Shown here one piece after another: positions 15,905 through 21,826 of a DNA stretch of 64,000 nucleotides. Below the pieces are notes generated by a model. That model ran no database searches and was not told where the DNA came from. It saw only the letters and a program-made list of their open reading frames with translations. Location: positions 186,001 through 250,000 of the forward strand of contig JADKJZ010000002.1 of assembly GCA_016720805.1 (NCBI GenBank), read 5' to 3'. This DNA is from Gemmatimonadota bacterium (GTDB taxonomy: Bacteria; Gemmatimonadota; Gemmatimonadetes; Gemmatimonadales; GWC2-71-9). The translations under genes and the position numbers were made by a program. Each line of letters begins with the position of its first letter. The first letter of the stretch is position 1.

Positions 15905-16000
15905 GCCTAACGGCGTGCGTTTCAGCCGCGGGCCTTGCGCTTCGGTGTCGCCCGCTTGGGCGATGGCTTCGGGCCCGTCGGCTGCAAACGCTTGTTAGGC
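15905..16000 (-). repeat. attC: attC site, 96-bp, translated by the adjacent ORF
   Basis: Cores GCCTAAC (15905-15911) and GTTAGGC (15994-16000) are perfect partners. The L-boxes are conserved but the central loop differs from all other copies and is read as codons by the antitoxin gene at 15922-16221. Confidence 0.85.
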
Positions 16001-16221
16001 AACCCGGCTTCGCGGCCTTCGCGAATGAATGCGAGGATTTCCGGCAAGGTGACGTCCGTCGTCACCGCTGGGATGTCGAGCGGGGACGCCACCGAGCGTA
16101 CCGGCTGGAGCGCGAAGAGCCGGCCGTCGCGTCGACGGATGCGCACTTCTCCCTTGCGTGATGCCTCATCGAGGAGGCCCGCGAGCTGCTGCCGGGCTTC
16201 GGTGTACGTGTACGTCTTCAT
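15922..16221 (-). CDS. Phd/YefM-type antitoxin with attC-encoded tail
   Basis: ATG 16221 gives a 99-residue protein starting MKTYTYTEARQQLAGLLDEA, the Phd/YefM N-terminal motif, followed by RIRRRDGRLFALQPV. It begins one base after the PIN toxin stop, so toxin comes first, a reversed order. Unlike its neighbours the frame reads the attC core as CCT-AAC and continues for about 26 codons through the site, adding a Lys/Arg/Pro-rich tail (NKRLQPTGPKPSPKR and so on). The tail may be functionless, or contribute to nucleic-acid or toxin contact. Confidence 0.75.
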   Translation of the reverse strand: MKTYTYTEARQQLAGLLDEASRKGEVRIRRRDGRLFALQPVRSVASPLDIPAVTTDVTLPEILAFIREGREAGLPNKRLQPTGPKPSPKRATPKRKARG

Positions 16222-16222
16222 C

Positions 16223-16633
16223 TCACACCTCGAGGACGGAAATGCGGCTTGCCACAGCCGCCTTGTGCAAACTCTGGTCAAGCGTGAGCAAGGGCGCACG
16301 CAGCGCCAGACAGGTGGCGAGGAGATACGCATCGTACGCGTAGAGCCGATGACGGTGGGCCAACTCCAAGGCCGTCGCCAAGTCCACCGGAACCAACCGA
16401 ATGGGAATCTTCTCGTAGGCTGCCGCGGCGGCTTGCGCGATGTCGAGGGAGAACCGCCGCCGCTTCAGGCTGGCACTCAACGCATTGCCCATCTCCCAGG
16501 GCAGGGAGGCCGGCGCACAGAGGGTGGCCCCGGCGGTGACCGCCACGACTTCGTCCCGGTGGGGCTCATTCAGTAGAACGGCGAGCAAGGCCGACGCGTC
16601 TACCACGATCTGCACGGGCAACTCCGGTGACAT
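16223..16633 (-). CDS. vapC: PIN-domain (VapC-like) toxin
   Basis: The 136-residue PIN domain shows the acidic metal site: IVVDASALLAVLLNEP (first Asp), PWEMGNAL (Glu), LYAYDAYLLATCL (Asp) and PLLTLDQSLHKAA (Asp). VapC-type toxins cleave tRNA or rRNA. It is upstream of its antitoxin rather than downstream. The ATG at 16633 lies only about 10 bp from a TATTGT hexamer inside a palindrome, so the transcript may be leaderless or nearly so. Confidence 0.85.
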   Translation of the reverse strand: MSPELPVQIVVDASALLAVLLNEPHRDEVVAVTAGATLCAPASLPWEMGNALSASLKRRRFSLDIAQAAAAAYEKIPIRLVPVDLATALELAHRHRLYAYDAYLLATCLALRAPLLTLDQSLHKAAVASRISVLEV

Positions 16634-16653
16634 GTACAGTGGTACAATACCAC
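16633..16653 (-). promoter_or_regulatory. palindromic promoter/operator of the PIN-Phd cassette
   Basis: GTGGTA-TTG-TACCAC (16639-16653) is a perfect 6-bp inverted repeat. Next to it TGTACA (16633-16638) overlaps the toxin start codon and resembles YefM half-sites. A -10-like TATTGT falls within the dyad on the minus strand. Confidence 0.5.
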
Positions 16654-16688
16654 TTAGGGCCGGGTCGCGCCAGTCTTGGTGCCAGTTT

Positions 16689-16803
16689 GCCTAACGGCGT
16701 GCGCTTCTGCGGCGGGGCCTGCCGAGGCCCGCGCGTGGCCTCGTAAGACTACAGCGCGCGGGCCGAGGCGTGAGGGCCCGCCCGCAGCAAACGCTTGTTA
16801 GAC
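16689..16803 (-). repeat. attC: attC site, 115-bp long form
   Basis: Cores are GCCTAAC (16689-16695) and GTTAGAC (16797-16803). The interior matches the long class with a few substitutions (GCGCTTCTGCGG, GTGAGGGCCCGCC). It is the 3' site of the YefM/YoeB cassette. Confidence 0.9.
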
Positions 16804-16809
16804 CGTGCC

Positions 16810-16847
16810 TTGACAGGAATGTCCATCCTGTACAGCTTTCCTGTACA
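16810..16847 (+). promoter_or_regulatory. yefM promoter with paired TGTACA operator sites
   Basis: TTGACA (16810-16815) supplies a consensus -35. Downstream are two TGTACA palindromes (16829-16834 and 16842-16847), 13 bp apart centre to centre, each within a CCTGTACA direct repeat. TGTACA is the known core of the E. coli yefM-yoeB operator, so the repression mechanism is probably shared. Confidence 0.65.
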
Positions 16848-16865
16848 ACTATGCCGGAGCCCTTC

Positions 16866-17147
16866 ATGACGGTCAAAACAAGCTACAGCCATGCCCGCGA
16901 GAACCTCGCTACCCTCTGGGATCAGGTCGAGGATTCGCGGGAGGCTGCGGTGATTCAGCGGCGTGGCCATGAGGACATGGCCCTCATTCCTGCTGACGAG
17001 CTTTCCACTCTTCGCGAAACCGCGTACCTCCTTCGCTCCCCCGAGAATGCAGTGCGATTGCTTTCCGCCCTGACCCGAGCGCGCCGCGGGCGCACCAAGG
17101 CCACCGACCTCGCGGCACTCCGTCGCGAATTGGGGGTGGCCCCCTGA
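16866..17147 (+). CDS. yefM: YefM-like antitoxin (reverse-oriented cassette)
   Basis: ATG 16866 follows a GGAG six bases upstream; longer in-frame starts overlap the promoter and attC. The 93-residue protein has the YefM N-terminus KTSYSHARENLATLWDQVED and EAAVIQRRGHEDMALIPADE, followed by a C-terminal toxin-binding region. It is on the plus strand, against the cassette direction, so it depends on its own promoter, which is visible upstream. The toxin follows closely. Confidence 0.85.
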   Translation: MTVKTSYSHARENLATLWDQVEDSREAAVIQRRGHEDMALIPADELSTLRETAYLLRSPENAVRLLSALTRARRGRTKATDLAALRRELGVAP

Positions 17148-17170
17148 CTGCCCGTCCGAAGCGTGCTCGC

Positions 17171-17425
17171 GTGGCGGTGATCCAGGACGAATGCCTGGAG
17201 GATCTTCGCTATTGGGTCGACACGAATCGGAAGACGGCGCTTCGCGTGTTGGACTTAATGGAAGCAACACTTCGGGACCCAACCGACGGGATCGGCAAGC
17301 CGGAGCATCTCAAGCATTTCGGCGGCAATGTCTGGTCTCGCCGGATCAATGAGGCGGATCGGTTGGTCTATGAGATCTTCGCCGACCGCGTCGAATTCCT
17401 CCAAGCCCGCTACCACTACGGATGA
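17171..17425 (+). CDS. yoeB: Txe/YoeB family mRNA interferase toxin
   Basis: The 84-residue toxin matches YoeB throughout: CLEDLRYWVDTNRKTALRVL, RDPTDGIGKPEHLKHFGGNV, WSRRINEADRLVYEIFAD and the C-terminal RYHYG. The catalytic set Glu, Arg, His, Tyr of the YoeB microbial RNase fold appears present. The start is uncertain: GTG 17171 is annotated, but the frame extends to a CTG at 17144 overlapping the antitoxin stop, which would give a more usual N-terminus. It is a complete partner for the upstream YefM. Confidence 0.85.
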   Translation: MAVIQDECLEDLRYWVDTNRKTALRVLDLMEATLRDPTDGIGKPEHLKHFGGNVWSRRINEADRLVYEIFADRVEFLQARYHYG

Positions 17426-17436
17426 TGAAGGCTTCG

Positions 17437-17524
17437 GTCTAACGGATTTGCAAATCAGCGGCGAGCGCGTGGGCGGCGCAGCCGCATCACAAGCGCGCTC
17501 GTCCGCTGCATTTGCCGGTTAGGC
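17437..17524 (-). repeat. attC: attC site of a divergent type
   Basis: Cores are GTCTAAC (17437-17443) and GTTAGGC (17518-17524). The arms (GGATTTGCAAATCAGCGG and CGTCCGCTGCATTTGCCG) share no L-box sequence with the other sites of the array, though the fold is the same. The stop of the BrnA gene lies in the inner core. This suggests the cassette came from another integron. Confidence 0.85.
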
Positions 17525-17818
17525 CTTCGTCTTGCGACGGTGTCGGCCCCGCTCCTCCGCAACGCGCTCCGCCAGGTAGACCTTCATGAGGCTCTGGTAC
17601 GGGACGTCTTGCTCGTTCGCGAGCCGCTTCAGGTCCGTGAGCAGCGTCTCGGGCAAGCGCATCGAGATGGGGGTGGTCGTGGGCTTCAGGTTGGGGAAGA
17701 CGACACGACGCGCCTGCGTCCAATCGAAGTACTCCGTCGTATCCGCCGTGGCCCAGAACTTCTGCTCAGCGGCTTCGGTCGCAAACTTCGGGATCGGCTT
17801 GAGCTTAGGCTTCGGCAT
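17519..17818 (-). CDS. brnA: BrnA/CopG-like antitoxin
   Basis: The 99-residue protein has an N-terminal toxin-binding segment (FATEAAEQKFWATADTTEYF) and a C-terminal ribbon-helix-helix: TTTPISMRLPETLLTDLKRL then QDVPYQSLMKVYLAERV. This order matches BrnA-type and CopG antitoxins that partner BrnT. It follows the toxin gene with a 14-bp overlap, the normal BrnT-BrnA order. Its TAA stop is formed by the attC core. Confidence 0.82.
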   Translation of the reverse strand: MPKPKLKPIPKFATEAAEQKFWATADTTEYFDWTQARRVVFPNLKPTTTPISMRLPETLLTDLKRLANEQDVPYQSLMKVYLAERVAEERGRHRRKTKA

Positions 17819-18113
17819 ATCGCTGACGCTCCTTCCGGTTCATGTCGCGCGCGGACAGAGGGCGGATCCGGTCGCCCCGCAGGGTGAAGACAATCGCAAG
17901 GGTCCGCCCCTCCGCGGTCTGGCCCCACGCGGCCCACCGCTCTTCGACCTTCGAATGCCGAGGGTCCGGGGCAATGAGCAGGGGCTCGTGAAAGAACACC
18001 TGCTCGCATTCCCCAGGTGTGACCTGATGGCGCGCCACGACCTTGGGAGCATTGCCGGCGTCCCACTCAAAGCCCGTGCACTGGGCCAATCGGTCAAAGA
18101 TGTCGGCGGCCAC
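17805..18113 (-). CDS. brnT: BrnT-like ribonuclease toxin
   Basis: The 102-residue toxin shows BrnT motifs: FEWDAGNAPKVVARHQVTPG, EQVFFHEPLLIAPDPRHS, EERWAAWGQTAEGRTLAIVF and RIRPLSARDMNRKERQRYAE. BrnT is a RelE-fold ribonuclease. The start is GTG 18113, with no Shine-Dalgarno visible and a TATATA/TATACA hexamer about 10 bp upstream, consistent with a leaderless message. The dyad GTATA-N9-TATAC at 18121-18139 could be the BrnA operator. Confidence 0.83.
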   Translation of the reverse strand: MAADIFDRLAQCTGFEWDAGNAPKVVARHQVTPGECEQVFFHEPLLIAPDPRHSKVEERWAAWGQTAEGRTLAIVFTLRGDRIRPLSARDMNRKERQRYAEA

Positions 18114-18120
18114 GGTGGAT

Positions 18121-18139
18121 GTATATACCCGGTCTATAC
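18121..18139 (-). promoter_or_regulatory. putative brnTA promoter/operator dyad
   Basis: GTATA (18121-18125) and TATAC (18135-18139) form an inverted repeat, and GTATATAC at its left end is itself palindromic. On the minus strand TTGCGC lies 17 bp before TATACA. It sits immediately upstream of the GTG start of the toxin. Confidence 0.45.
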
Positions 18140-18162
18140 GAGGCGCAAGAGTCCGGCGATAG

Positions 18163-18277
18163 GCCTAACGTCGTGCGTTTCTGCGGCGGGGCCTGCCGAG
18201 GCCCGCGCGTACCCTCGTAAGACTACAGCGCGTGGGCCGAGGCGTCAGGCCCCGACCGCAGCAAACGCTTGTTATAC
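18163..18277 (-). repeat. attC: attC site, 115-bp long form
   Basis: Cores are GCCTAAC (18163-18169) and GTTATAC (18271-18277). The inner core matches the outer core GTATAAC of the next site rightward (19009), which confirms that one cassette lies between them. Confidence 0.92.
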
Positions 18278-18976
18278 CGCAGCCACGCTCACCAGGCGGA
18301 ACGGGCGTGACTCGTGGCCTTCGCTACTTGGTGACGTCCGGGGCTCTTCCGCGCTGGGCATGAGCACGCGCGCTGACTCCCCATTCGCCGGGTTCGAGTC
18401 GTGACCACGTCGAGTCAGCGTGCGGCTGAGCGCGGCGACCGCTACGCCGAGCAGTCCGGCCATGAGCACGGCGAAGTACGTCGGCCCACCCTGCGCTGCC
18501 TCGATGCCGAAGATCAGGTGAATCACCAGGAGGGAAATCAGGGCGACGGAAAGGCCGCCCAATGCGATTTGGGCCACCCTGGCACGGAACCGGAACGCAA
18601 ACCACACCCCGATGCCAGCGGCCAAGATGTTGCGCACGGCGGAGACCGTCCAATCTGGGGGCACCAGGTGGCCCAACCTGGTCAGAATGGTGAGCGCGAC
18701 CCAGAAGGCGAAGGCGGCCTTCAAGTTGGCGGCCACCGGAGCCCAGCGCGAAGGTGGGACAGGCGGATGGACAGTCGGCACGACGGAATCTGGCCCAAGC
18801 TCGGCCGCGGCACGATCGAACGCTAGGGGATCGATCCCTGCTTCGATCGCGGCGGCGCGGAGCTCGACAAGGGAGACGGCGTCTCGATGCTGCGAATCAA
18901 GAGCCACTGCACGCGCGAGTAGTTGGTGCGCCTGCTCCTCCGTGAGCCTTGGAGATGGTACCGTGGAATCGTCCAT
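18272..18976 (-). CDS. membrane protein with N-terminal helical domain, cassette gene
   Basis: ATG 18976 is used because the longer frame only translates the attC. The 234-residue protein starts with a helical domain, RLTEEQAHQLLARAVALDSQ then VSLVELRAAAIEAGIDPLAF, a pattern common in the N-termini of Gemmatimonadota and Actinobacteria membrane proteins. Four hydrophobic helices follow (about 80-200), then a polar tail. The TAA stop is inside the attC core GTATAAC. Function is not recognised. Confidence 0.65.
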   Translation of the reverse strand: MDDSTVPSPRLTEEQAHQLLARAVALDSQHRDAVSLVELRAAAIEAGIDPLAFDRAAAELGPDSVVPTVHPPVPPSRWAPVAANLKAAFAFWVALTILTRLGHLVPPDWTVSAVRNILAAGIGVWFAFRFRARVAQIALGGLSVALISLLVIHLIFGIEAAQGGPTYFAVLMAGLLGVAVAALSRTLTRRGHDSNPANGESARVLMPSAEEPRTSPSSEGHESRPFRLVSVAAV

Positions 18977-19008
18977 CCTAGCTCTCCCAAGTCTTGGTGT
19001 GTCATGCG

Positions 19009-19126
19009 GTATAACGTCGTGCGTTTCTGCGGCGAGGCCAGGTGAGGCCGCCGCGTACCTCAATCTAGATCGGAAGCGCGGCGGCCGAGCCGCCATGGCC
19101 TCGACCGCAGCAAACGCTTGTTAGGG
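19009..19126 (-). repeat. attC: attC site of the integrase-proximal cassette
   Basis: Cores are GTATAAC (19009-19015) and GTTAGGG (19120-19126). The L-boxes match the long class, but the central loop is unrelated. The inner core GTTAGGG pairs with CCCTAAC at 19908-19914, so the first cassette spans 19127 to about 19913. Confidence 0.9.
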
Positions 19127-19199
19127 CGTCGCTTCGCACTTGCCTCCCCTGAGGACATCAGCTGGCGCGTAGGACCCGGCGGCTCGCGCAGGATACTGG

Positions 19200-19237
19200 A
19201 AAGCATACTTGACATAATGGAAAGGATGCTTTACAGT
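19200..19237 (+). promoter_or_regulatory. sigma70-like promoter within an inverted repeat
   Basis: TTGACA (19209-19214), a 17-bp spacer and TACAGT (19232-19237) form a good promoter for the plus-strand gene at 19265. The -35 is flanked by AAAGCAT (19200-19206) and ATGCTTT (19226-19232), a perfect 7-bp inverted repeat that could be an autoregulatory site for the HTH protein. Confidence 0.65.
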
Positions 19238-19264
19238 TAAGGCAACCCTAGCTGTGAGGCTTCT

Positions 19265-19867
19265 GTGAGCGAGTACGCAGACACCAAGTGGTACCAGTAC
19301 CAGCGGACCGCCGGCACCACCTTGGCAGGACCGTGGCTGCTGGCCTGGATGGTCTCGACGATTGCCTTGGGATATCTGGATGCATCGAGCCCGCTTCGGG
19401 TAGTGGTGGCACTCTTGCCGCTCCCATTCTTCGGGTGGTTCCTGTGGCGCTTCCTGCAGTTGATCCGCAAGGCGGATGAGCTGGAGAGTCGGATCCAGCT
19501 CGAGGCCCTTGCGATTGCATTCCCGCTGTCGATCGCGACGGTGATGGTCTTCGGACTCTTGGAGCGGGCGGGATTGCAGCCGGTCAGTGGTTGGCCCCTG
19601 AAGGGATTGTGGATCTACTTCGTGGTGTTCTACTTGGTCGGCCGAAATGTCGCGCGCCGGCGGTACGCCCTAGGTGCCGGCCAAGAACACGGTCCGCCAA
19701 CTGCGGACCAGCCACAGTGGTCACAAGCCGAGTTGGCGAGCCGGCTTGAGGTGTCCAGGCAGACCGTAAACGCGATCGAGGCCGGGCGATACGAACCGAG
19801 CCTCACGCTCGCACTAAAGATTGCGCGTGTCTTCAGTAAGCGAGTCGAAGAGGTCTTTGAGCTTTAG
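19265..19867 (+). CDS. membrane protein fused to C-terminal XRE/Cro-type HTH
   Basis: The GTG start at 19265 has GAGG six bases upstream. The 200-residue protein has about four membrane helices in residues 20-140, then a helix-turn-helix of the Xre class: QAELASRLEVSRQTVNAIEA followed by GRYEPSLTLALKIARVF and a terminal VEEVFEL. Such a short HTH is usually a separate YozG-like regulator next to a DUF2178-type membrane gene; here they are one polypeptide, so DNA binding would occur at the membrane. It reads against the cassette direction and has its own promoter. Confidence 0.75.
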   Translation: MSEYADTKWYQYQRTAGTTLAGPWLLAWMVSTIALGYLDASSPLRVVVALLPLPFFGWFLWRFLQLIRKADELESRIQLEALAIAFPLSIATVMVFGLLERAGLQPVSGWPLKGLWIYFVVFYLVGRNVARRRYALGAGQEHGPPTADQPQWSQAELASRLEVSRQTVNAIEAGRYEPSLTLALKIARVFSKRVEEVFEL

Positions 19868-19868
19868 G

Positions 19869-19903
19869 TCGCACTGCCAGGCAGTCACCAGAGTGCAGTG
19901 CGA
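19869..19903 (+). terminator. stem-loop after the HTH-membrane gene
   Basis: TCGCACTGC (19869-19877) and GCAGTGCGA (19895-19903) form a perfect 9-bp stem with a 17-base loop, two bases after the stop codon. No T-tract follows, so a terminator role is only possible; it could also be a folding element next to attI. Confidence 0.4.
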
Positions 19904-19907
19904 TCGG

Positions 19908-19972
19908 CCCTAACTAACAATTCAACTCCGCCGTCTACGGCGGAAACCGTCCCTACGCTACGCCCGTGCAAG
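19908..19972 (-). other. attI: candidate attI site
   Basis: This 65-bp interval lies between the integrase stop and the first cassette. On the minus strand it ends with TTGTTAGTTAGGG, giving a GTTAGGG crossover core that pairs with the CCCTAAC half of the first cassette's attC. It also holds an 8-bp stem (TCCGCCGT/ACGGCGGA, about 19927-19944) that could act as the integrase terminator. attI sites lack family conservation, so the call rests on position. Confidence 0.6.
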
Positions 19973-20977
19973 CTAAACCGCCAACCCGCCGAGAAGGTCG
20001 CCAAGACCGCCTCCATCCGCCGGACTCGTCACCCCCAACCCGCCACGATTCAGGACATGCGTGTAAATCATCGTCGTCGTCACACTCCGATGCCCGAGCA
20101 GCTCCTGCACCGTCCGGATGTCCGCCCCACTCTCGAGAAGATGTGTTGCAAACGAATGTCGCATGGTGTGGCAACTCGCCCGCTTCGTGATCCCACTCCG
20201 CCGAACCGCCGACGTCATCGCCCGCTGCATCGCCGACTCGTGCCAGTGATGCCGCACCCAATGCTCGCTCCCCCCGTCGCGATAGCGCCGGCTCGCCGGA
20301 AAGAGCCACTGCCACGCCAGGCTCCGACCCGCCCCCGGATACTTCCGCGCCAACGCCTCCGGCAACATCACCCACCCCCCGTCACCCCCCGCCGCGCAGT
20401 CCTCCCGATGCAACGCCGCCACCCGCCGGATCTGGTCGCCGATCGCCCCACGTACCGCCCGAGGCAGCACCGTCACCCGGTCCTTTGCCCCCTTCCCACG
20501 ACGGATCCGGAACTCCCCCCGCTCCAGGTCGACGTCCTTCACCCGCAACGTGAGACACTCGGTCAGCCGCATCCCGCTTCCGTACAGCACCACGCCAATC
20601 AGCCGAGCCACTCCGTCCAGCTCCGCCAACACCCGCCTCACCTCCTCCCGCGTCAACACCACCGGCAATCGCTCCGGCTGCTTCGCCCTCGGCAACGGCC
20701 CCAACGCCTCCAAGGGCTGCCGCAACACCGCACCATAGAGAAAGAGCAACGCCGCCAAGGCCTGGTTGACGCTGCTCGCGGAGAGCTGCCGCGCCCCGGA
20801 GAGGTGGGCAAGAAAGGCCCGCACCTCCTCCGCTCCCAGCTCCCGCGGATGGCGCAAGCGGTGAAACCGGACATACCGAACCACCCAGGCCAGATAGACC
20901 TCCTCGGTCCGGGGTGAGAAGTGCCTCAGGCGCAAATTGGACTGCATGGCGCGCAGGAGGGGCGAATTGTGCTGCAC
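19973..20977 (-). CDS. intI: integron integrase (tyrosine recombinase)
   Basis: The GTG start at 20977 is supported by GGAG ten bases upstream and includes the full SAM-like N-terminal domain (RLRHFSPRTEEVYLAWVVRY). The 334-residue protein has the tyrosine-recombinase set Arg137 (GSGMRLTE), His270-x-x-Arg273 (SCHTMRHSFATHLLE), His296 (LLGHRSVTTT) and nucleophile Tyr305. Residues about 214-250 form the extra patch III region specific to IntI and absent from XerCD, with the LFPA..R...RHH..E.. pattern. It is intact. The 3' end faces the cassette array and the candidate attI, and the gene points the same way as the cassettes. No LexA-type box was seen upstream. Confidence 0.95.
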   Translation of the reverse strand: MQHNSPLLRAMQSNLRLRHFSPRTEEVYLAWVVRYVRFHRLRHPRELGAEEVRAFLAHLSGARQLSASSVNQALAALLFLYGAVLRQPLEALGPLPRAKQPERLPVVLTREEVRRVLAELDGVARLIGVVLYGSGMRLTECLTLRVKDVDLERGEFRIRRGKGAKDRVTVLPRAVRGAIGDQIRRVAALHREDCAAGGDGGWVMLPEALARKYPGAGRSLAWQWLFPASRRYRDGGSEHWVRHHWHESAMQRAMTSAVRRSGITKRASCHTMRHSFATHLLESGADIRTVQELLGHRSVTTTMIYTHVLNRGGLGVTSPADGGGLGDLLGGLAV

Positions 20978-21059
20978 AGGGAACTCCGCGATGAGAACGC
21001 GGAACCATCGCCGGCTACCCGGACGACCATCGGCACCCAGAAATGCGATCCGGTACCCC

Positions 21060-21108
21060 GTTCACCGTTCACCCCTCACCCCTCACCCCTCACCGTTCAC
21101 CGCTCACC
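21060..21108. repeat. single-arm heptamer tract, seven units
   Basis: Exactly seven 7-base units of the form GTTCACC or CCTCACC (49 bp) lie between the divergent integrase and HPF genes. Only one arm is present. Read on the minus strand each unit contains TGA. It belongs to the heptamer family found at other operon borders here. Confidence 0.75.
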
Positions 21109-21202
21109 CGCGCCGCCTCCGGCGGCGCGCTGTCCATCCTCCGACCGATTGCATCGTCTCCACTCGGCATCGACATTCGAACACCTCACCACGGAGCACC
21201 CC

Positions 21203-21520
21203 ATGCTCGTCCAGTTCAACAGCGATCGTCACATTGCCGGCGGCGAAGCCCTCGCCGACGCCTCCGAGACATCGGTGCGCGGCGCCCTCGGCGGATTCGT
21301 CGAACAGATCACCAGGGTGGAGATTCATGTCAGCGACGAGAACGGCGCCGACAAGGGTGGCATCAACGACAAGAGCTGCCGGATCGAGGCGCGGCTCAGT
21401 GGCCGCCCGCCGATTGCCGTGCACGCCGTCGCCGACACGGTGGCGAAGAGTGTCGACGGCGCCGCCGACAAGCTGCGCCATGCCGTCGAGAGCATCATCG
21501 GTCGCAGCCACCAGCACTGA
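21203..21520 (+). CDS. HPF/RaiA-family ribosome hibernation factor
   Basis: ATG 21203 starts a 105-residue protein beginning MLVQFNSDRHIAG. The short form of the HPF/YfiA fold is apparent: VRGALGGFVEQITRVEIHVS, then DKSCRIEARLSGRPPIAVHA and a final helix VDGAADKLRHAVESIIG. These proteins bind the decoding centre and inactivate or dimerise ribosomes in stationary phase. It lacks the long C-terminal dimerisation domain. A small gene of unknown function follows 21 bp later. Longer frames start in the repeat region upstream and are not credible. Confidence 0.8.
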   Translation: MLVQFNSDRHIAGGEALADASETSVRGALGGFVEQITRVEIHVSDENGADKGGINDKSCRIEARLSGRPPIAVHAVADTVAKSVDGAADKLRHAVESIIGRSHQH

Positions 21521-21541
21521 CCACCACCAGGAGTCCTGTCG

Positions 21542-21811
21542 ATGTCCAGACCGAAGAAGCCCCGCCGCAAGTACAGCAAGCTTCCCACGGCGTTGCGCCG
21601 CGCCGCCCCGTCCGATGATGGCACCACGACGCAGCCCGAGTATCCCGCGCTCGAAGGGCGTGACCCGCTCCCCGAGGAGATCACCGGTCGTGCCTCCGGC
21701 ACGCGGGACGATCTGGTCGCCTTGTTCGACAGCACCGACCGCGATCACCTCGCGGACGGCTTCCGCGGTGGCAGCGAAGACGACGATGCCGCCGAGGATC
21801 CCCCAACCTAG
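21542..21811 (+). CDS. small charged hypothetical protein
   Basis: The 89-residue protein has a basic N-terminus (MSRPKKPRRKYSKLPTALRR) and an acidic C-terminus (GGSEDDDAAEDPPT), with no membrane segment or cysteine. AGGAG lies about eight bases upstream of the ATG. It probably forms an operon with the HPF gene. I do not recognise a family; it looks largely disordered. Confidence 0.6.
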   Translation: MSRPKKPRRKYSKLPTALRRAAPSDDGTTTQPEYPALEGRDPLPEEITGRASGTRDDLVALFDSTDRDHLADGFRGGSEDDDAAEDPPT

Positions 21812-21826
21812 CGCTCGCCCTCCTGA

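Noticed and set aside
19066..19080. Sequencing adapter contamination (AGATCGGAAG)
   Set aside because: Only ten bases match the common adapter; the following bases differ and the segment is part of a balanced attC hairpin.
5857..19126. attC copies read as CRISPR or IS remnants
   Set aside because: Spacing is irregular and each interval contains genes. Ends follow RYYYAAC/GTTRRRY and match in pairs across each cassette, which fits an integron only.
2536..19914. Cassettes reading rightwards with attI at the left end
   Set aside because: Core pairing alone allows either direction, but four stop codons overlap the attC core in the leftward sense, most single-gene cassettes have start and stop placed for leftward reading, and the integrase is at the right end.
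20978..21059. LexA box upstream of the integrase
   Set aside because: No CTG-N10-CAG type dyad was seen; SOS control as in Vibrio integrons cannot be supported.
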